Shown here in pieces: positions 24,438 through 35,674 of a stretch of 64,000 nt of DNA (its first letter is position 1; each line of letters starts with the position of its first letter). This stretch comes from Casuarina equisetifolia. Its lineage: Eukaryota; Streptophyta; Magnoliopsida; Fagales; Casuarinaceae. The position numbers and the translations under genes were made by a program. The notes beneath the pieces are model-generated. The model ran no database searches. It worked only from the letters and a program-made list of their open reading frames with translations, and had not been told where the DNA came from. The stretch lies in assembly GCA_028551475.1 (NCBI GenBank), contig CM052357.1, forward strand, positions 11,083,931 to 11,147,930, written 5' to 3'.

Positions 24438-24885
24438 TGTTAGCTTAATTTTTATTAAGCTTACTTAAGTGGACTACACTAAGTTGGTCCATGAGTTCTA
24501 AATATGGACTAGTTGATGTGAGTCGTAGCTAACCAAATAGGGCCGTGATGAGTAGGCCTATTAGGTTGCACATAAGGTAAGGCTAGGTCTTATCCTTTAG
24601 CTCATGATATATATACATCTTATTCTTAGGGTTTTATGAGGTTACTTTTTACAAAGAGACGAAACATAGGTTCTCTCATTAAGCCAGTGATTCTTATGAG
24701 AATAGAAGATATTCGCCTAAGCCCAAATTCCAAAAGCGTTATTGGGTTTACAACACTGAAAGAATGGATCCCAAGAGCGATATGTTTCTATCTATTCTAT
24801 TTACGTTTGTTTGCTAAATCGAAATCATTCAAAAGGTGTTTTTGATCTGTCTACGCAAATCCTGTAAAGTTTTTCTTTTCTAACA
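24438..24885 (+). repeat. 5' LTR of the copia element
   Basis: This 448-bp LTR pairs with 30983-31431. The end TAACA is followed by the primer-binding site at 24888. The transcription start should lie downstream of atgatatatatacatctta near 24605-24623, the likely TATA region. Confidence 0.85.
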
Positions 24886-24887
24886 TG

Positions 24888-26565
24888 TGGTATCAGGTCG
24901 TAGATGAGGTCTAAAATCTGTTTTTTGATTGATATATGGTTTTCAATTCGGTTTTGATATTTGTTTGGTTTTCAATATTTTTAGGTGTTTTTTCTATTTG
25001 GTTAAACAAATTTTTGGATTATTGGGTTAAAAACATGATTTTCAAAAATTTCATATTGCAAAAATCTCAAATCTCTTAATCGGGCAAAATTCGATGAAAT
25101 TTTGATCTGATTGAGATATTTCTCCCTACAATTGGCTTCTATCCATGTAGATCTATGGATCTACACAAACTTTTAGCACAAAATCGCATTTTCAAGGTGC
25201 TTTTGTGTTTTGTTCGAAAACCTAAATTTTGGGTTCAAATTCGGTGTTTTTCATGGCCTAATCGGCCAAAAGAAGTGGTTTATTATCGATTTCTGACATA
25301 TCTATGCTTGAATTGGTGATTATTTCATGCAAATCTTGCACGAATAAGCGATTCGTGAACAAAATCATTTGTGGTTCGTTCAGGTCACGTTTGAGTCGAT
25401 TTCGACCCAAATAATTAGTTTGACCCACATCGTTGGTCATCAGAGTCGGACCCAACCGGACTGGACCTAGGTTAGGGTTGTTCAACCCATTTTGGTTGGG
25501 CTAGCCTAGCCCATTCGGATCGGCTCAATCCAGCCCATCAAGGTCGGCTTGATCCAGCCCACCTGGGTTTGTCCCATTCGGGTCACCCAATCCGGCTCAC
25601 TCGGGTCCATGGGTTGGCCTACTAGAGTCAACCCAATCTGGGCCATTCGGGTCAACTCGGATCGACCCATTTGGGTCCATGGGCTTGACCCAGTCAACAG
25701 GTTAACCCAACCCAGTCAATGGGTCAATCGACCCGATCAACGATCAATGGTCAATGATTAAAAAAGTCAACCATTTGACCAAAAACTTTGACTGGCGCGT
25801 GAGAGTGTGTGGATGGTCCGAATTGAGCATGATTTGAACCAATGTGTGTGTTTTTGAATAACGAACATTTTGATATGTTATTTGATATGTTTTATATATC
25901 TTTTCAATCTCTTTTGATGCTTTAAAGTTTAGAGCATGTATGATGACATGTTATTTTCTTTCTATCATGCTTAAGCTTGTTCATATACATATTTTGTATG
26001 CTATTATGGTATGTATAAATGTAGCATGCATTTATTTAAGTGTGTTAAAGTATTTATTCATTTTCTAATGAGTACATAAAGCATGTCCCGCAGTATGAAA
26101 ATGATCCAATTAAGTTGTGATTGCCAAAGTGGCACAACTTAATTATGTTTAAAAGATGTTTTCTCATACAAATGGGGAGGTTTTTAGTTTTAGTATATAA
26201 TTACACTACCAAAGGAGATGATTATACATTATAACATAGAGAGCTGCATAGTTGAAATGCATGTGTTTAGACTAATTAGATTAGTCTATACACCCAAAGG
26301 TGGTAGATTATGAAAATTAGAATATTCTCATGGCCTTTACTATGCTAAGATGTTACATTGATTTGTTATGTATTCTGCCCAAAGGTATTTACATGATAGA
26401 ATTTGTGAATCTCCAAGTATGTGATCATGTGATTGTATTTATATTGTACTCATATATTACTAATATTGTATTGGCTCACTTTCAGTCACCTTTCCTATCA
26501 ACAACCAAATAATAACTATTGAGACACTTACAGGTGTGAACTTTAAAAGATGAAAAGAAGATGTT
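24888..26565 (+). other. 5' leader of the copia element with a GGGTC/GACCC-rich degenerate repeat
   Basis: The long untranslated leader between primer-binding site and gag has no credible frame. From about 25425 to 25790 it contains many variants of a roughly 10-base word such as tcgggtcaacccat and ttgggtccatggg, in both orientations. This makes the stretch GC-rich relative to its surroundings and able to fold. Confidence 0.7.
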
Positions 26566-27300
26566 ATGTTTGTAATGGAAATGGCAGATGTTTATTCTAC
26601 CTTCACTACAGAACAGCCAGTTGCTCTCACTAAAGAGAGTATTGAAGAGCAAAAGAAAGTTTTTGAATCATGGACAAGGAGCAATCATATTTGTTTATTG
26701 TCTATGAAGAGGTCAATTATGGATCATCTTAAGAGTGGGTTGCTTGTGGATGATACAGCTAAGGCATTTATGGACGCTGTAGAAAGTAGGTATCGGGTAT
26801 CTTCAAATGCTAAAATAGGGCAGCTTCTTCAAGCATTATATGCCATGAGATATGATGAAGTTGGTGATATAAGAGATTACATCATCAAAATGGTAGATTA
26901 CCAAACAAAGCTTAAGGCACTGGATGTTACACTCCCTGATGCGTGTGCTATCCACCATGCTCTAAATTCGCTTCCTCCTGAATTTGGAATAATCAAGACC
27001 GCTTATAATAATCAGGAAGAAAGCTGGTCTTTTAATGATTTAATTGCTAAAGTAGTAGTAGAAGAAGAGAAATTGAAGCGAGACAAAAGTCGCATATGGT
27101 TATGTATTCACCGAATTCAAATGTGGGAAAAGGAAGAAGAGCAGTTGCACCAAGTCATCCAAGTATTCCTTCAACCTCTAAGAATGTGCATTCATTTGGT
27201 CATAATTGTGGGGTCAAGAAAACACTCTTTAAGAAAGAAAGTGATTGTTGCTTCTTCTGTAAGTAGAAAGGTCACATGAAGAAAGAGTGTTACAAATACA
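26566..27300 (+). pseudogene. gag remnant (UBN2-type) of the copia element
   Basis: A 237-codon open frame starts near 26566 and has the copia Gag core (SWTRSNHICLLSMKRSIMDH, then LQALYAMRYDEVGDIRDYI, then LNSLPPEFGIIKTAYN). The frame shifts before the zinc knuckle. That knuckle, at 27249-27290 in another phase, reads CFFCK-stop-KGHMKKEC, so CX2CX4HX4C is recognisable but interrupted by TAG. Gag would form the particle; this copy lacks its nucleic-acid-binding end. Confidence 0.85.
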
Positions 27301-27369
27301 AATCTTAGCTTTAAAAGTGTAAGCCAGCAGGTAATAGTTTTTTGGTTTTCATTTGTGAATCTAATTTAT

Positions 27370-30300
27370 CTGTAGCCCCATCAAATTCTTGGTGGCTCAA
27401 TACTAGTGCAACTAATCATGTTGCTTTTACCATTCAGGGGTTCATAAACAAGCGAAGACCAAGTAAAGATAAACTATAACTTACAGTTAAGAATAATGCT
27501 AAAGTCTCTGTAAACTCTGTGGTAGATATTATTTTGACATTAGATTCTGGTTTTCAAATATTATTAAAAAACACTTTTTATGTACCGTTTTTTAGAAGAA
27601 ATTTAATTCCAATTTATGTTTTAGACATAGATGGTTAGGCATTTGAAATAAAGAATTCAATGATTACTTTGTTTTACAATTCAAATCAAGTTGGATCTTG
27701 TGTTTTATCATATGGTTTATATCAATTAAGTTTGTCTTCCTATAATGTCTACAATATTGAAAAAGGTTATTCCCAAAAGGTCTCTACCTAAAAAGCAATC
27801 ATACATGTTGTGGCATAAAAGGCTTGGTCACATTTTTAGAGAGAAGGTGGATAGATTGATAAAGTCTAACATTTTTCCTCCTCTTAAAGATGATCGAGAG
27901 ACATGTGTTGATTGTTGTAAAGGTAAAATGGTCAAGATAAAGAAAAAGACTGCAAATCGCAGTTTTAATCTCGCACAGATCATTCACACTAATATCAGTG
28001 GTCCCTATACATCAACCTTATGTAGAAATGTATATTTTATTACATTTATAGATGATTTTTTCCATTATGGTTACTTGTATTTGATTAAGAAGAAGTCTGA
28101 GTCTCTTGATAAATTCAAGATTTTCAAGACTGAGGTCGAAAAATGTTGGAAAAAATAATCAAGTTTGTTAGATCAGATAGAGGAGGAGAATATTATGGCA
28201 AACATGGCGATGCTGGATAGCTTAAAGGCCTGTTTGCTCAATATTTAGAAGACTTTGGAATAGTTGCTTAATTTACAATGCTAGGGAGTCCTGAACAAAA
28301 TGGTGTAGCTGAAAGACATAACAAGACTCTTATGGATATGACGAGAAGTATGGTCAGTAGAACCAATTTACCTGGTTTCTTATAGGGAGAAGCTTTGAAA
28401 ACAACTCTTTATATACTCAATCAAGTACCCACAAAAGTTGTTCCACTTACACCGTTTGAGTTATGGACTAGTCATGTATCTAGTTTAAATCATTTAAAAG
28501 TTTAGGGATGTCCTACAGAAATAAGATTGTATAATCCAACTCTAGGTAAGTTGGATTCAAGGACTACAAGATATTACTTTGTTTCATATCTTGATCATTC
28601 TAAGGGATATTGTTTTTATAACCTATATGGAGGAACTAGAATTGTAGAGTCTCAAACTGTAAAATTTTTAGAGCTTGATGTAACAGAAAATGTTAGTAGT
28701 ACTCCACCAATTCAGGATGCAAATGAAGTAGGCACGTCTATGATGTTTTCTTTATCTACTCAAGCAATAGAGTTGTCTATAATACCAACTGTAAGGACTT
28801 CTAAGCTTCATCATTAGTTACATTATCAGAACAACAAGTGCAGAATCAAGATCTTAAACCTATGCTTTAAAGATCAACTAGAGAAAGAATATCTACAATT
28901 CATCCAGATTATTTAGTTTATTTTGGTAAACATGATTATGATATAGGAGTTATGAAGGATCCAATAACATATTTGGAAGCAATATCGAGTTCTCAAGCAA
29001 AGTTGTGGTTAGATGCAACGCAAGATGAAATGCAATTGATGAAGCATAATGATGTCTGGGAACTTGTTGAGTTACCCGAAGGTTGTAAACCTGTTAGTTG
29101 TAAATGGGTATATAAGACCAAAAGGAGTTCTACTGGGCAAGTTGAAAGGTTTAAAGCTAGATTAGTTGCAAAAGGTTTCATACAGAAAGAAGGAATATAT
29201 TATAATAAAACTTTTTTTCAGTTTCTTCTAAAGATTCCTTTAGAATCATAATGACTCTTGTAGCTCATTTTGATATGAATTGCACCAAATGAATGTTAAA
29301 ACTACTTTTCTGAATGGAACTCTAGATTAAACAGTGTATATGAAATAGCCTTAAGGTTTTGAAATGAAAGGAAGAGAAAAACCTGTTTGTAGACTTAAGA
29401 AGTCTATTTATGGTTTAAAGCAAGCTTCTAGACAGTAGTACATAAGATTTAATAGTTTTATCACTTCATGTGGTTTTGTGAAAAATATGGTAGATTGTTG
29501 TATCTACACAAAAATTAGTGGTAGCACTCCGATCTTTCTTATCCTTTATATAGATGACATTTTGCTTGCGAATAATGTCAAACATTACTTCATGAGACTA
29601 AAAAATTATTGTCAACTTAGTTTGATATGAAGGATCTTAGGGAAGTAATTTATGTTTTAGGAATTGAAATTCAAAGAAACTGTTCTCGGCATTTATTGGG
29701 GCTTTCTCAAAAGGCATATATAGGTCAAATTCTTGAACAGTATAACATGGGAGATTGTAAAGAAGGCAAGGTGCCTATCTATGAAAGTGATAAATTGAAT
29801 AAAGATCAATGTCTTGAGATAGAGGAAGAGAAAGCTTTAATGAAAAATATACCATATGCAAGTATGCTTAGTAGTATTATGTATGCTCAAGTTGATACAC
29901 GCCTTGACATAGCTTTTATAATAGGACTTCTTGGAAGATATCAATCGAATCTTAGACAAGAACATTAGGTAGCTGTTAAGAAAGTCTTGCGGTACTTAAA
30001 GAGAACAAAAGATTGTATGATGACTTACAGGCATGTAAAAGAGCTAGAGTTGGTTGGATATACAGATTCAAATTTTGTTGGATGTAAGAATGATTGGAAA
30101 TCTACATCAGGATATGTGTTTATGATGGTAGGAGGAGCTATTTCATGGAAAAGTTCAAAACATACAATGATGACATCTTCTACCATGCATTCAGAATTTA
30201 TGGCATGCTACAGAGCATCCATTTAAGCTGTTTGGCTAAAGAACCTCATAAGATAATTACAAGGCTTTGATTTTGTTAATAAATCAATCAAGTTATACTG

Positions 30301-30540
30301 TGATAATATAGACACAATATTGTTTATTAACAATAACAAAAGTCTAGGAGGGTCCAAACATATAGACATCAAGTACTTAACCATAAAAGAAAAGGTTAAG
30401 GAAAGTGAAATTTTAATAGAGTCGATTAGTACAGTTGATATGGTAGCTGATCCACTTACTAAAGGTCTAAGCCCTTGTGTTTATGAAAAACGTGTCAATA
30501 ACATAGGCTTAGCAGCATCATGGGATACTTTTGTATAGTG
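27370..30540 (+). pseudogene. pol remnant (protease, integrase, RT, RNase H) of the copia element
   Basis: The protease near 27390 reads WWLNTSATNHVA, with Asn in place of the catalytic Asp. The pre-integrase and integrase (27745-28158) read YMLWHKRLGHIFREK, CVDCCKGK and HTNISGP, where the first catalytic Asp is Asn. The rest of integrase has SDRGGEYYG and NGVAERHNKT with stops between. RT starts near 28952 (CKWVYKTKRSS), and its YIDD lies near 29550. RNase H (29987-30540) contains GYTDSNFVGCKNDWKSTSGY and MHSEFMACY. At least four frame breaks were seen. Confidence 0.87.
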
Positions 30541-30982
30541 AGAGCTTTTAATCTTTTCTTTAAAGACTTAAGGTAAAAGTATACCTTAAGCATTGGCTGA
30601 AATTAGTTAGTCATAACAATATCTTATAATATATAAAGTTTAACTTGGGTTATAAGTGCAAGATATATTAAAGGTTCATTGAAACCATAAAGTAAATTTT
30701 CTGATGACATTATGTTATCAAAGGAAAAAGAATTAGATTGACAACAGTAATAACACATATAGAAATTGTTAAAGTGTTATATAGTTGTCATATCACTATA
30801 TTTATCCATTTTAAGAGATTGAAAATTTTGTGGTCATGATTGGTGCTATATCACTTAATAGGTATAGTTACTAATGTGATTCAAAGTTTAGGATCTCATA
30901 TGGTTAGATTCTAGTTAAGAACTATTTCTGGATCAATGTAAAGATGCGCATAATTTCAGTTTAATATAGCCCAAGTGGAGAA

Positions 30983-31431
30983 TGTTAGCTTAATTTTTCT
31001 TAAGCTTACTTAAGTGGGCTATATTAAGTTGGTCTATGAGTTCTAAATATGGACTAGCTAATGTGGGCCGTGGCTAACCAAATAAGGCCGTGATGAGTGG
31101 GCCTATTGGGTTGCACATAAGATAAGGTTAAGTCTTATTCTCTAGCTTATGATATATATACATCTTATTCTTAGGGTTTCATGAGGTTGCTTTTCACAAA
31201 GAGATGAAACCTAAGTTCTCTCATCGAGCTAATGATTCTTATGAGAATAAAGGATATTCGCCTAAGCCCGAATTTCAAAGAGCATTATTGGGTTTATGAC
31301 ACCGAAAGAATGGATCGCAAGAGCGGTATGTTTCTATCTATTATATTTACGTTTGTTTGCTAAATCAAAATCATTCAAAAGATGTTTTAGATTTATCTAA
31401 ATAGATCCTGTAAAGTTTTTCTTTTCTAACA
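30983..31431 (+). repeat. 3' LTR of the copia element
   Basis: It starts TGTTAGCTTAATTTTTCTT after cccaagtggagaa and ends TTTCTAACA. It differs from the 5' LTR at scattered sites, mostly transitions. Confidence 0.85.
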
Positions 31432-31720
31432 ATCAACACAAATGCGGCATATCTACAGATAAAACTAACTCATTAAAAAAGCTATACATATATTTTTTAT
31501 GTATGCCACTATAGGCTCAAAAACTCTATCCTTATACTATCTACACAAATCACACAGTAACAATTATGAGAAGGTTTATTCTGACACAGTAAGATGTGAC
31601 TTTATTTTATAGAGGAAGAAGGAGATGAAAAGACCTTCGCTTTCCTAAAAACTAAACGCAATAATTAGAGCTTATAACTGCATGAACAAAACGTGCCTAC
31701 GTTAAGCCTATCAATCAATC
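31432..31720. repeat. Tandem repeat copy C, right part
   Basis: Directly after the 3' LTR comes atcaacacaaatgcggcata followed by tctacagataa, which continues the repeat broken at 24437. Later blocks (caattatgagaaggtttatt, ctgcatgaacaaaacgtgcc) match the ends of copies A and B. Confidence 0.65.
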
Positions 31721-32650
31721 AAATTAAGAATCATTTTACACAGGCCATCGGCCATCCTCTTACGGCCACTATGCCTGAACTTATTGGAGCTCGGATTTGT
31801 CTGACGGTGAAAGAGAGATAAAATCTGCATGATCAAGGAGTCGACAAATCAGTAGGGTAAAAGGGAAAAATTAAAAATACACTACAGCTCAGCTGGATTA
31901 TAATTGGCTCTTTCCTCGTCATTCTCAATACATATCCGTATGAAGTAGTGGAAATGTATTATCTTTATTATATTAAAAGAAATCTTTACATTCTTAAAGT
32001 CTAATTATGTAATAATGTCTTTTGTAATATTTTTATCCATTGCATTTATATTCACTATTTTTTAAATAAGTTTACTTGTACATGTATTTTTAAGTACACA
32101 TTCACAACATAAAACCCCAAACTAGTGAATACATGGGATTATACCCAAGTTTAGAACTTACATGAAAAGAGAATTTATTAAATAAACAGCATAAAGTTAT
32201 TGTACATTTTTAATAAGTCTATTAAGAATTAGACAAAGATTCTTGTGAGAATTGTTTTCTCATGATCAAAATGTGAGGTGTGATAAATTCTATATGACAA
32301 AGTATATATACCCTGAAAAAAAAATTATAAATAAATGAATTCTTCATTTTATATCTTATGGTTTTTAGTTATATATAGATATTCTCTACAATTTGTAGGA
32401 ATGCATCATCCATCCAACTCTTTTTTTCAATACAATCATCAAGAGTGGGGTTATCATTCAGGATTATATGAATGGAAACAGATATGGAGCATTACGAATT
32501 AATCAGCATTTAAGGTAAGGTTTTACTTTTATCAGACTGATTAGAAGCAAGGAATCAACTTTTTGTCTCAAAATCAATCAAAAGTGACAGAGCCCTTGTC
32601 GTGTTGTAACACGGGGATAGCTGGCATCACAGGAAAAATTTGTTACAGGG
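31721..32650. other. Intergenic region upstream of the DFR-like gene
   Basis: No gene was seen. Its last part (about 32459-32560) is a diverged copy of the promoter-to-start region of the DFR-like gene, described separately. Confidence 0.5.
32459..32560 (+). repeat. Duplicate of the DFR-like promoter and start region, start codon lost
   Basis: The sequence aggattatatgaatggaaac, later followed by gattagaagcaaggaatcaa, matches aggattatataaatggagac and gattagaagcatggaatcag at 32659-32750. The base that makes ATG in the functional copy (agcATGgaatca) is A here (agcAAGgaatca). It is a dead partial duplication of a promoter and first codons. Confidence 0.65.
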
Positions 32651-32663
32651 CCACACAAAGGAT

Positions 32664-32670
32664 TATATAA
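32664..32670 (+). promoter_or_regulatory. TATA box of the DFR-like gene
   Basis: TATATAA lies 65-71 bp upstream of the ATG at 32735, leaving room for a transcription start near 32695 and a short 5' UTR. Confidence 0.55.
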
Positions 32671-32734
32671 ATGGAGACTACCATAGGGGTCACTGCGACT
32701 CGTAAAGGTAAGATTTGTTTGACAGATTAGAAGC

Positions 32735-35674
32735 ATGGAATCAGAGTCTAAAATGGTTTGTGTCACCGGCGCGTCTGGGTTCATAGGATCATGGCTAGCC
32801 ATGAGACTCCTCGAACGGCGTTACACCGTCCGAGCCACCGTGAGAGACCTAGGTCCGGTTCTTATCTCCTCATTGACTTGAATTTGCTTTCCACGAACCC
32901 TTTCTTTATCTTCTTCTCTGGATGCCAGGAAATATTAAGAAGGTAAAGCATTTGCTCGAGCTGCCCAAGGCGCCGACGCACTTAACACTGTGGAAGGCTG
33001 ACCTCAGTGATGAGGGAAGCTTCGACGAAGCAATCAAAGGCTGCAGCGGCGTGTTCCATGTGGCCACACCCATGGATTTCGAGTCCCAAGACCCCGAGTT
33101 ATGCTTCTGAACTCAAAAACCTAATATATATATACTTGAGCGTAAACTTGAGACACAGTAAACTTGAGCGTCCATCCTAGATTTTCTCATTCTTTTGGAC
33201 CGTGGATGAAGCCAAATCTTAGAAAACTGGGGACTAAAGCTAGGAGTCACGAGAGTTAGCATGGTACCAGGAGGAATCCGGGGCCTGTCCTCTTTTTCCC
33301 AAAAACAAATTCTTTTTTTTTTCTTTTTCCAGAAAAAAAAAATGCGGTGCATGCTCTCCATCCGTAATATTATTTCTAAAAATTCTGATAGTTAGAAAAT
33401 TTTAAGTCATTTAATAAGTGATTTTTTAATTATTTGATAAGAAAATTACATGAGGCTTCAAGATATGTCCCGTTATGCTGTATATATTTTCCATAGAGAT
33501 GTCCCCTTATGCTGTATATATTTTCCATAGATATGTCCCCTTATGCTGTATATATTTTCCATAGATATGTCCCATAATGTTGTATTATAATTTACTGGAA
33601 TTGGATAGTAAACTACATAAAACATGTTTTCTCTACGTACTTGAACATTTAATTATTAATACATTCGAAAAATATAAATTTTATTGAAGCGGAAAGGCGA
33701 AAACTTGAGGTCTTTTGCATGCTCTCGAAAAGCCATTTTAATGTGGTTTTTTTTTCCTTTCCTTTTTTGGTTCGGAAGGATGTTTACAAGTGGTGTAAAC
33801 GTTCAGTCACATTACAATTTTGCTTAAATCAACAACTCTTGTTGCCGAAGAATAGTTATAAACTGTGTTGGGAAGTACATCATTTTGATATGTTCTGTGA
33901 AGTCTTAGAAAATATCATTTTCTGGACCCGACATTCTGAAATGTTGGTAAGATATGATTATAGGACCCGACAATCTGGTGCCTCGCAGTAATCATTAACA
34001 CGTTTAGGTTGACTCATATTGTGGGGCCATGGTCGAAGCCAAGTCTTGGAAAACTGGGGAGTGAAGCTAAGAGTGAGGAGGGTTAGGCGAAGACTTGAGG
34101 TCTTTTGCATGCTCCCGAAAGGCCATTCTAATGTCGTTCTTTCTGTCCTTCTTTCCTTTTTTCTTTCTTTCTTTCTTTTTTTTTTTTTTTTTTGGTTGGT
34201 TGGTAGGAGGTAACGTTTTGTTACATTGCAATTTTGCTCAAATAACAACTATTGTTGCTGAAGAACAGTTATAAACTGAATTGGATGGTATATCATTTTG
34301 ATATGTTCTGTTAAATCTTAACTTAAACTCATTCAAACTTGAGCCATGAAACTCCGTTTGTACATATGTAGTCGCAGTTGTCCAATCACTAGAGTTATCT
34401 GTTTTCTCATCCCCCAAGTATGCATGAAGTCATGTTAGAAGTAAACATGAATTGAAGCCTCAAAATTAAGGTTTTGTATTGCAGAATGAAGTAATAAAGC
34501 CAACAGTTAACGGGGTTCTAAGCATCATGAAAGCATGTGTGAAAGCGAAAACTGTTCGGAGGCTTGTATTCACATCATCCGCAGGAGCCCTCAATTTCTC
34601 AAAGCAAAAAAGGCCATTATTAAATGAAAGCTGCTGGAGTGATGTTGAATTTTGCCGGAGAGAAAAGATGACTGGATGGGTTAGTTTTTCTTTCTTTTGT
34701 GCTTGGTGAAATTTCTTCCTATCAAAAGTACAAGTAGTTTTATATTTCTTGTGTAAAGAAGTGACGATTTTAACATAATATGGAACAGCAGCTAAAGTTA
34801 TAATTAGGATCCAAATCTCAAAATTAAGATAGGCATCTTAGTCCGTCTTTCCCAGATCAACAAAATTACATTCTCTAAATGATGCTCTACTAGGTGACAC
34901 TTACCAAAAGAACTAACAAAGTGAGGTTATGAATGTCTGCAATTGTCTTTGGTACGCAGATGTACTTCGTGTCCAAGACATTGGCCGAGCAAGCTGCATG
35001 GAATTTGGCCAAAGAGAACAATTTGGACCTCATAAGCATCATACCTCCTCTTGTGGTTGGACCATTTTTGATGCCTTCAATGCCTCCTAGTCTTATAACC
35101 GCACTTTCCCCCATTACTGGTACATACTCCCCCGGCCCTTTGTTCTTCTATGCTAGAATGCCACCTCAACTCGTTGCTTAAACATGTTTAATTACAGGGA
35201 ATGAAGCTCATTATTCGATTCTAAAGCAATGCCAGTTTGTTCACCTAGATGACCTCTGCATGGCTCATATATTTTTGTTTGAGCATCCCAATGCAGAGGG
35301 AAGGTACATATGCTCGGCCTGCGATGCTACGATTCATGACGTTGGAGAATTGCTTAGAGAAAAGTTCCCGGAGTATAATGTCCCTACAAAGTAAGGCCTT
35401 GTCACCCCGTTGACGTGTTGCATTTGATTTACTTCCGTCATATACGATCTCAATTATTGGTTCGAGAATGGGACTATTTACTCATTGAATGCTCAGGTTC
35501 GAGGGTGTCGAAGACAACTTGGAGGTTATCTCGTTCTCTTCCGAAAAAGTGAAGGACTTGGGGTTTCGGTTCGAATATGGCTTGGAGGACATGTTTGTAG
35601 GAGCTGTTGAAACATGCCGAGTAAAGGGTTTGATTCCTATGGCTTCTGAAAATCGTGTCGGTGGCACAAGCTAA
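32735..35674 (+). CDS. DFR: Dihydroflavonol-4-reductase-like (SDR family), intron-2 donor damaged
   Basis: DFR-type reductases use NADPH to reduce dihydroflavonols to leucoanthocyanidins in the cytosol, feeding anthocyanins and tannins. Six exons: 32735-32852, 32929-33098, 34485-34679, 34960-35119, 35198-35390, 35497-35674; 337 codons, the usual DFR length and six-exon layout. Residues 7-19 give the Rossmann glycine motif ([13 protein letters not shown]). TSSAG and YFVSK supply the Ser, Tyr and Lys catalytic set. The residue known to bias substrate choice in DFR is Asn here (SSAGALN). Five splice pairs are normal in phase and signal. At the end of exon 2, after DPE, the genome reads GAG/TTATGC where GTATGC is expected, so the intron lacks its GT. 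A shifted GT one base earlier would throw the frame off. It could be a pseudogene or use rare splicing; other DFR-like reductases of the same family are possible. Confidence 0.85.
33099..34484 (+). other. Intron 2 of the DFR-like gene, with tandem and segmental repeats
   Basis: This 1.39-kb intron is the largest of the gene. It has three to four units of a 35-bp repeat (33465-33600; unit with ttatgctgtatatattttcc). It also has a pair of about 210-bp direct repeats (33697-33908 and 34088-34315; both with aggtcttttgcatgctc and tcattttgatatgttctgt). A T-rich CTTT tract lies at about 34160-34192. Confidence 0.75.

Larger units (their letters stand above)
24438..31431 (+). mobile_element. Ty1/copia LTR retrotransposon with both LTRs, degenerate
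   Basis: The LTRs (24438-24885 and 30983-31431, about 448 bp) start TGTTAGC and end TAACA. A primer-binding site (TGGTATCAGGTCG) follows the left LTR, and the purine-rich stretch aagtggagaa precedes the right one. The interior carries gag and pol in copia order. Flanking GTCAA (left) and ATCAA (right) look like a 5-bp target duplication with one change. It lies inside copy C of the local tandem repeat. Many stops, and changed protease and integrase residues, make it non-autonomous. Confidence 0.9.
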
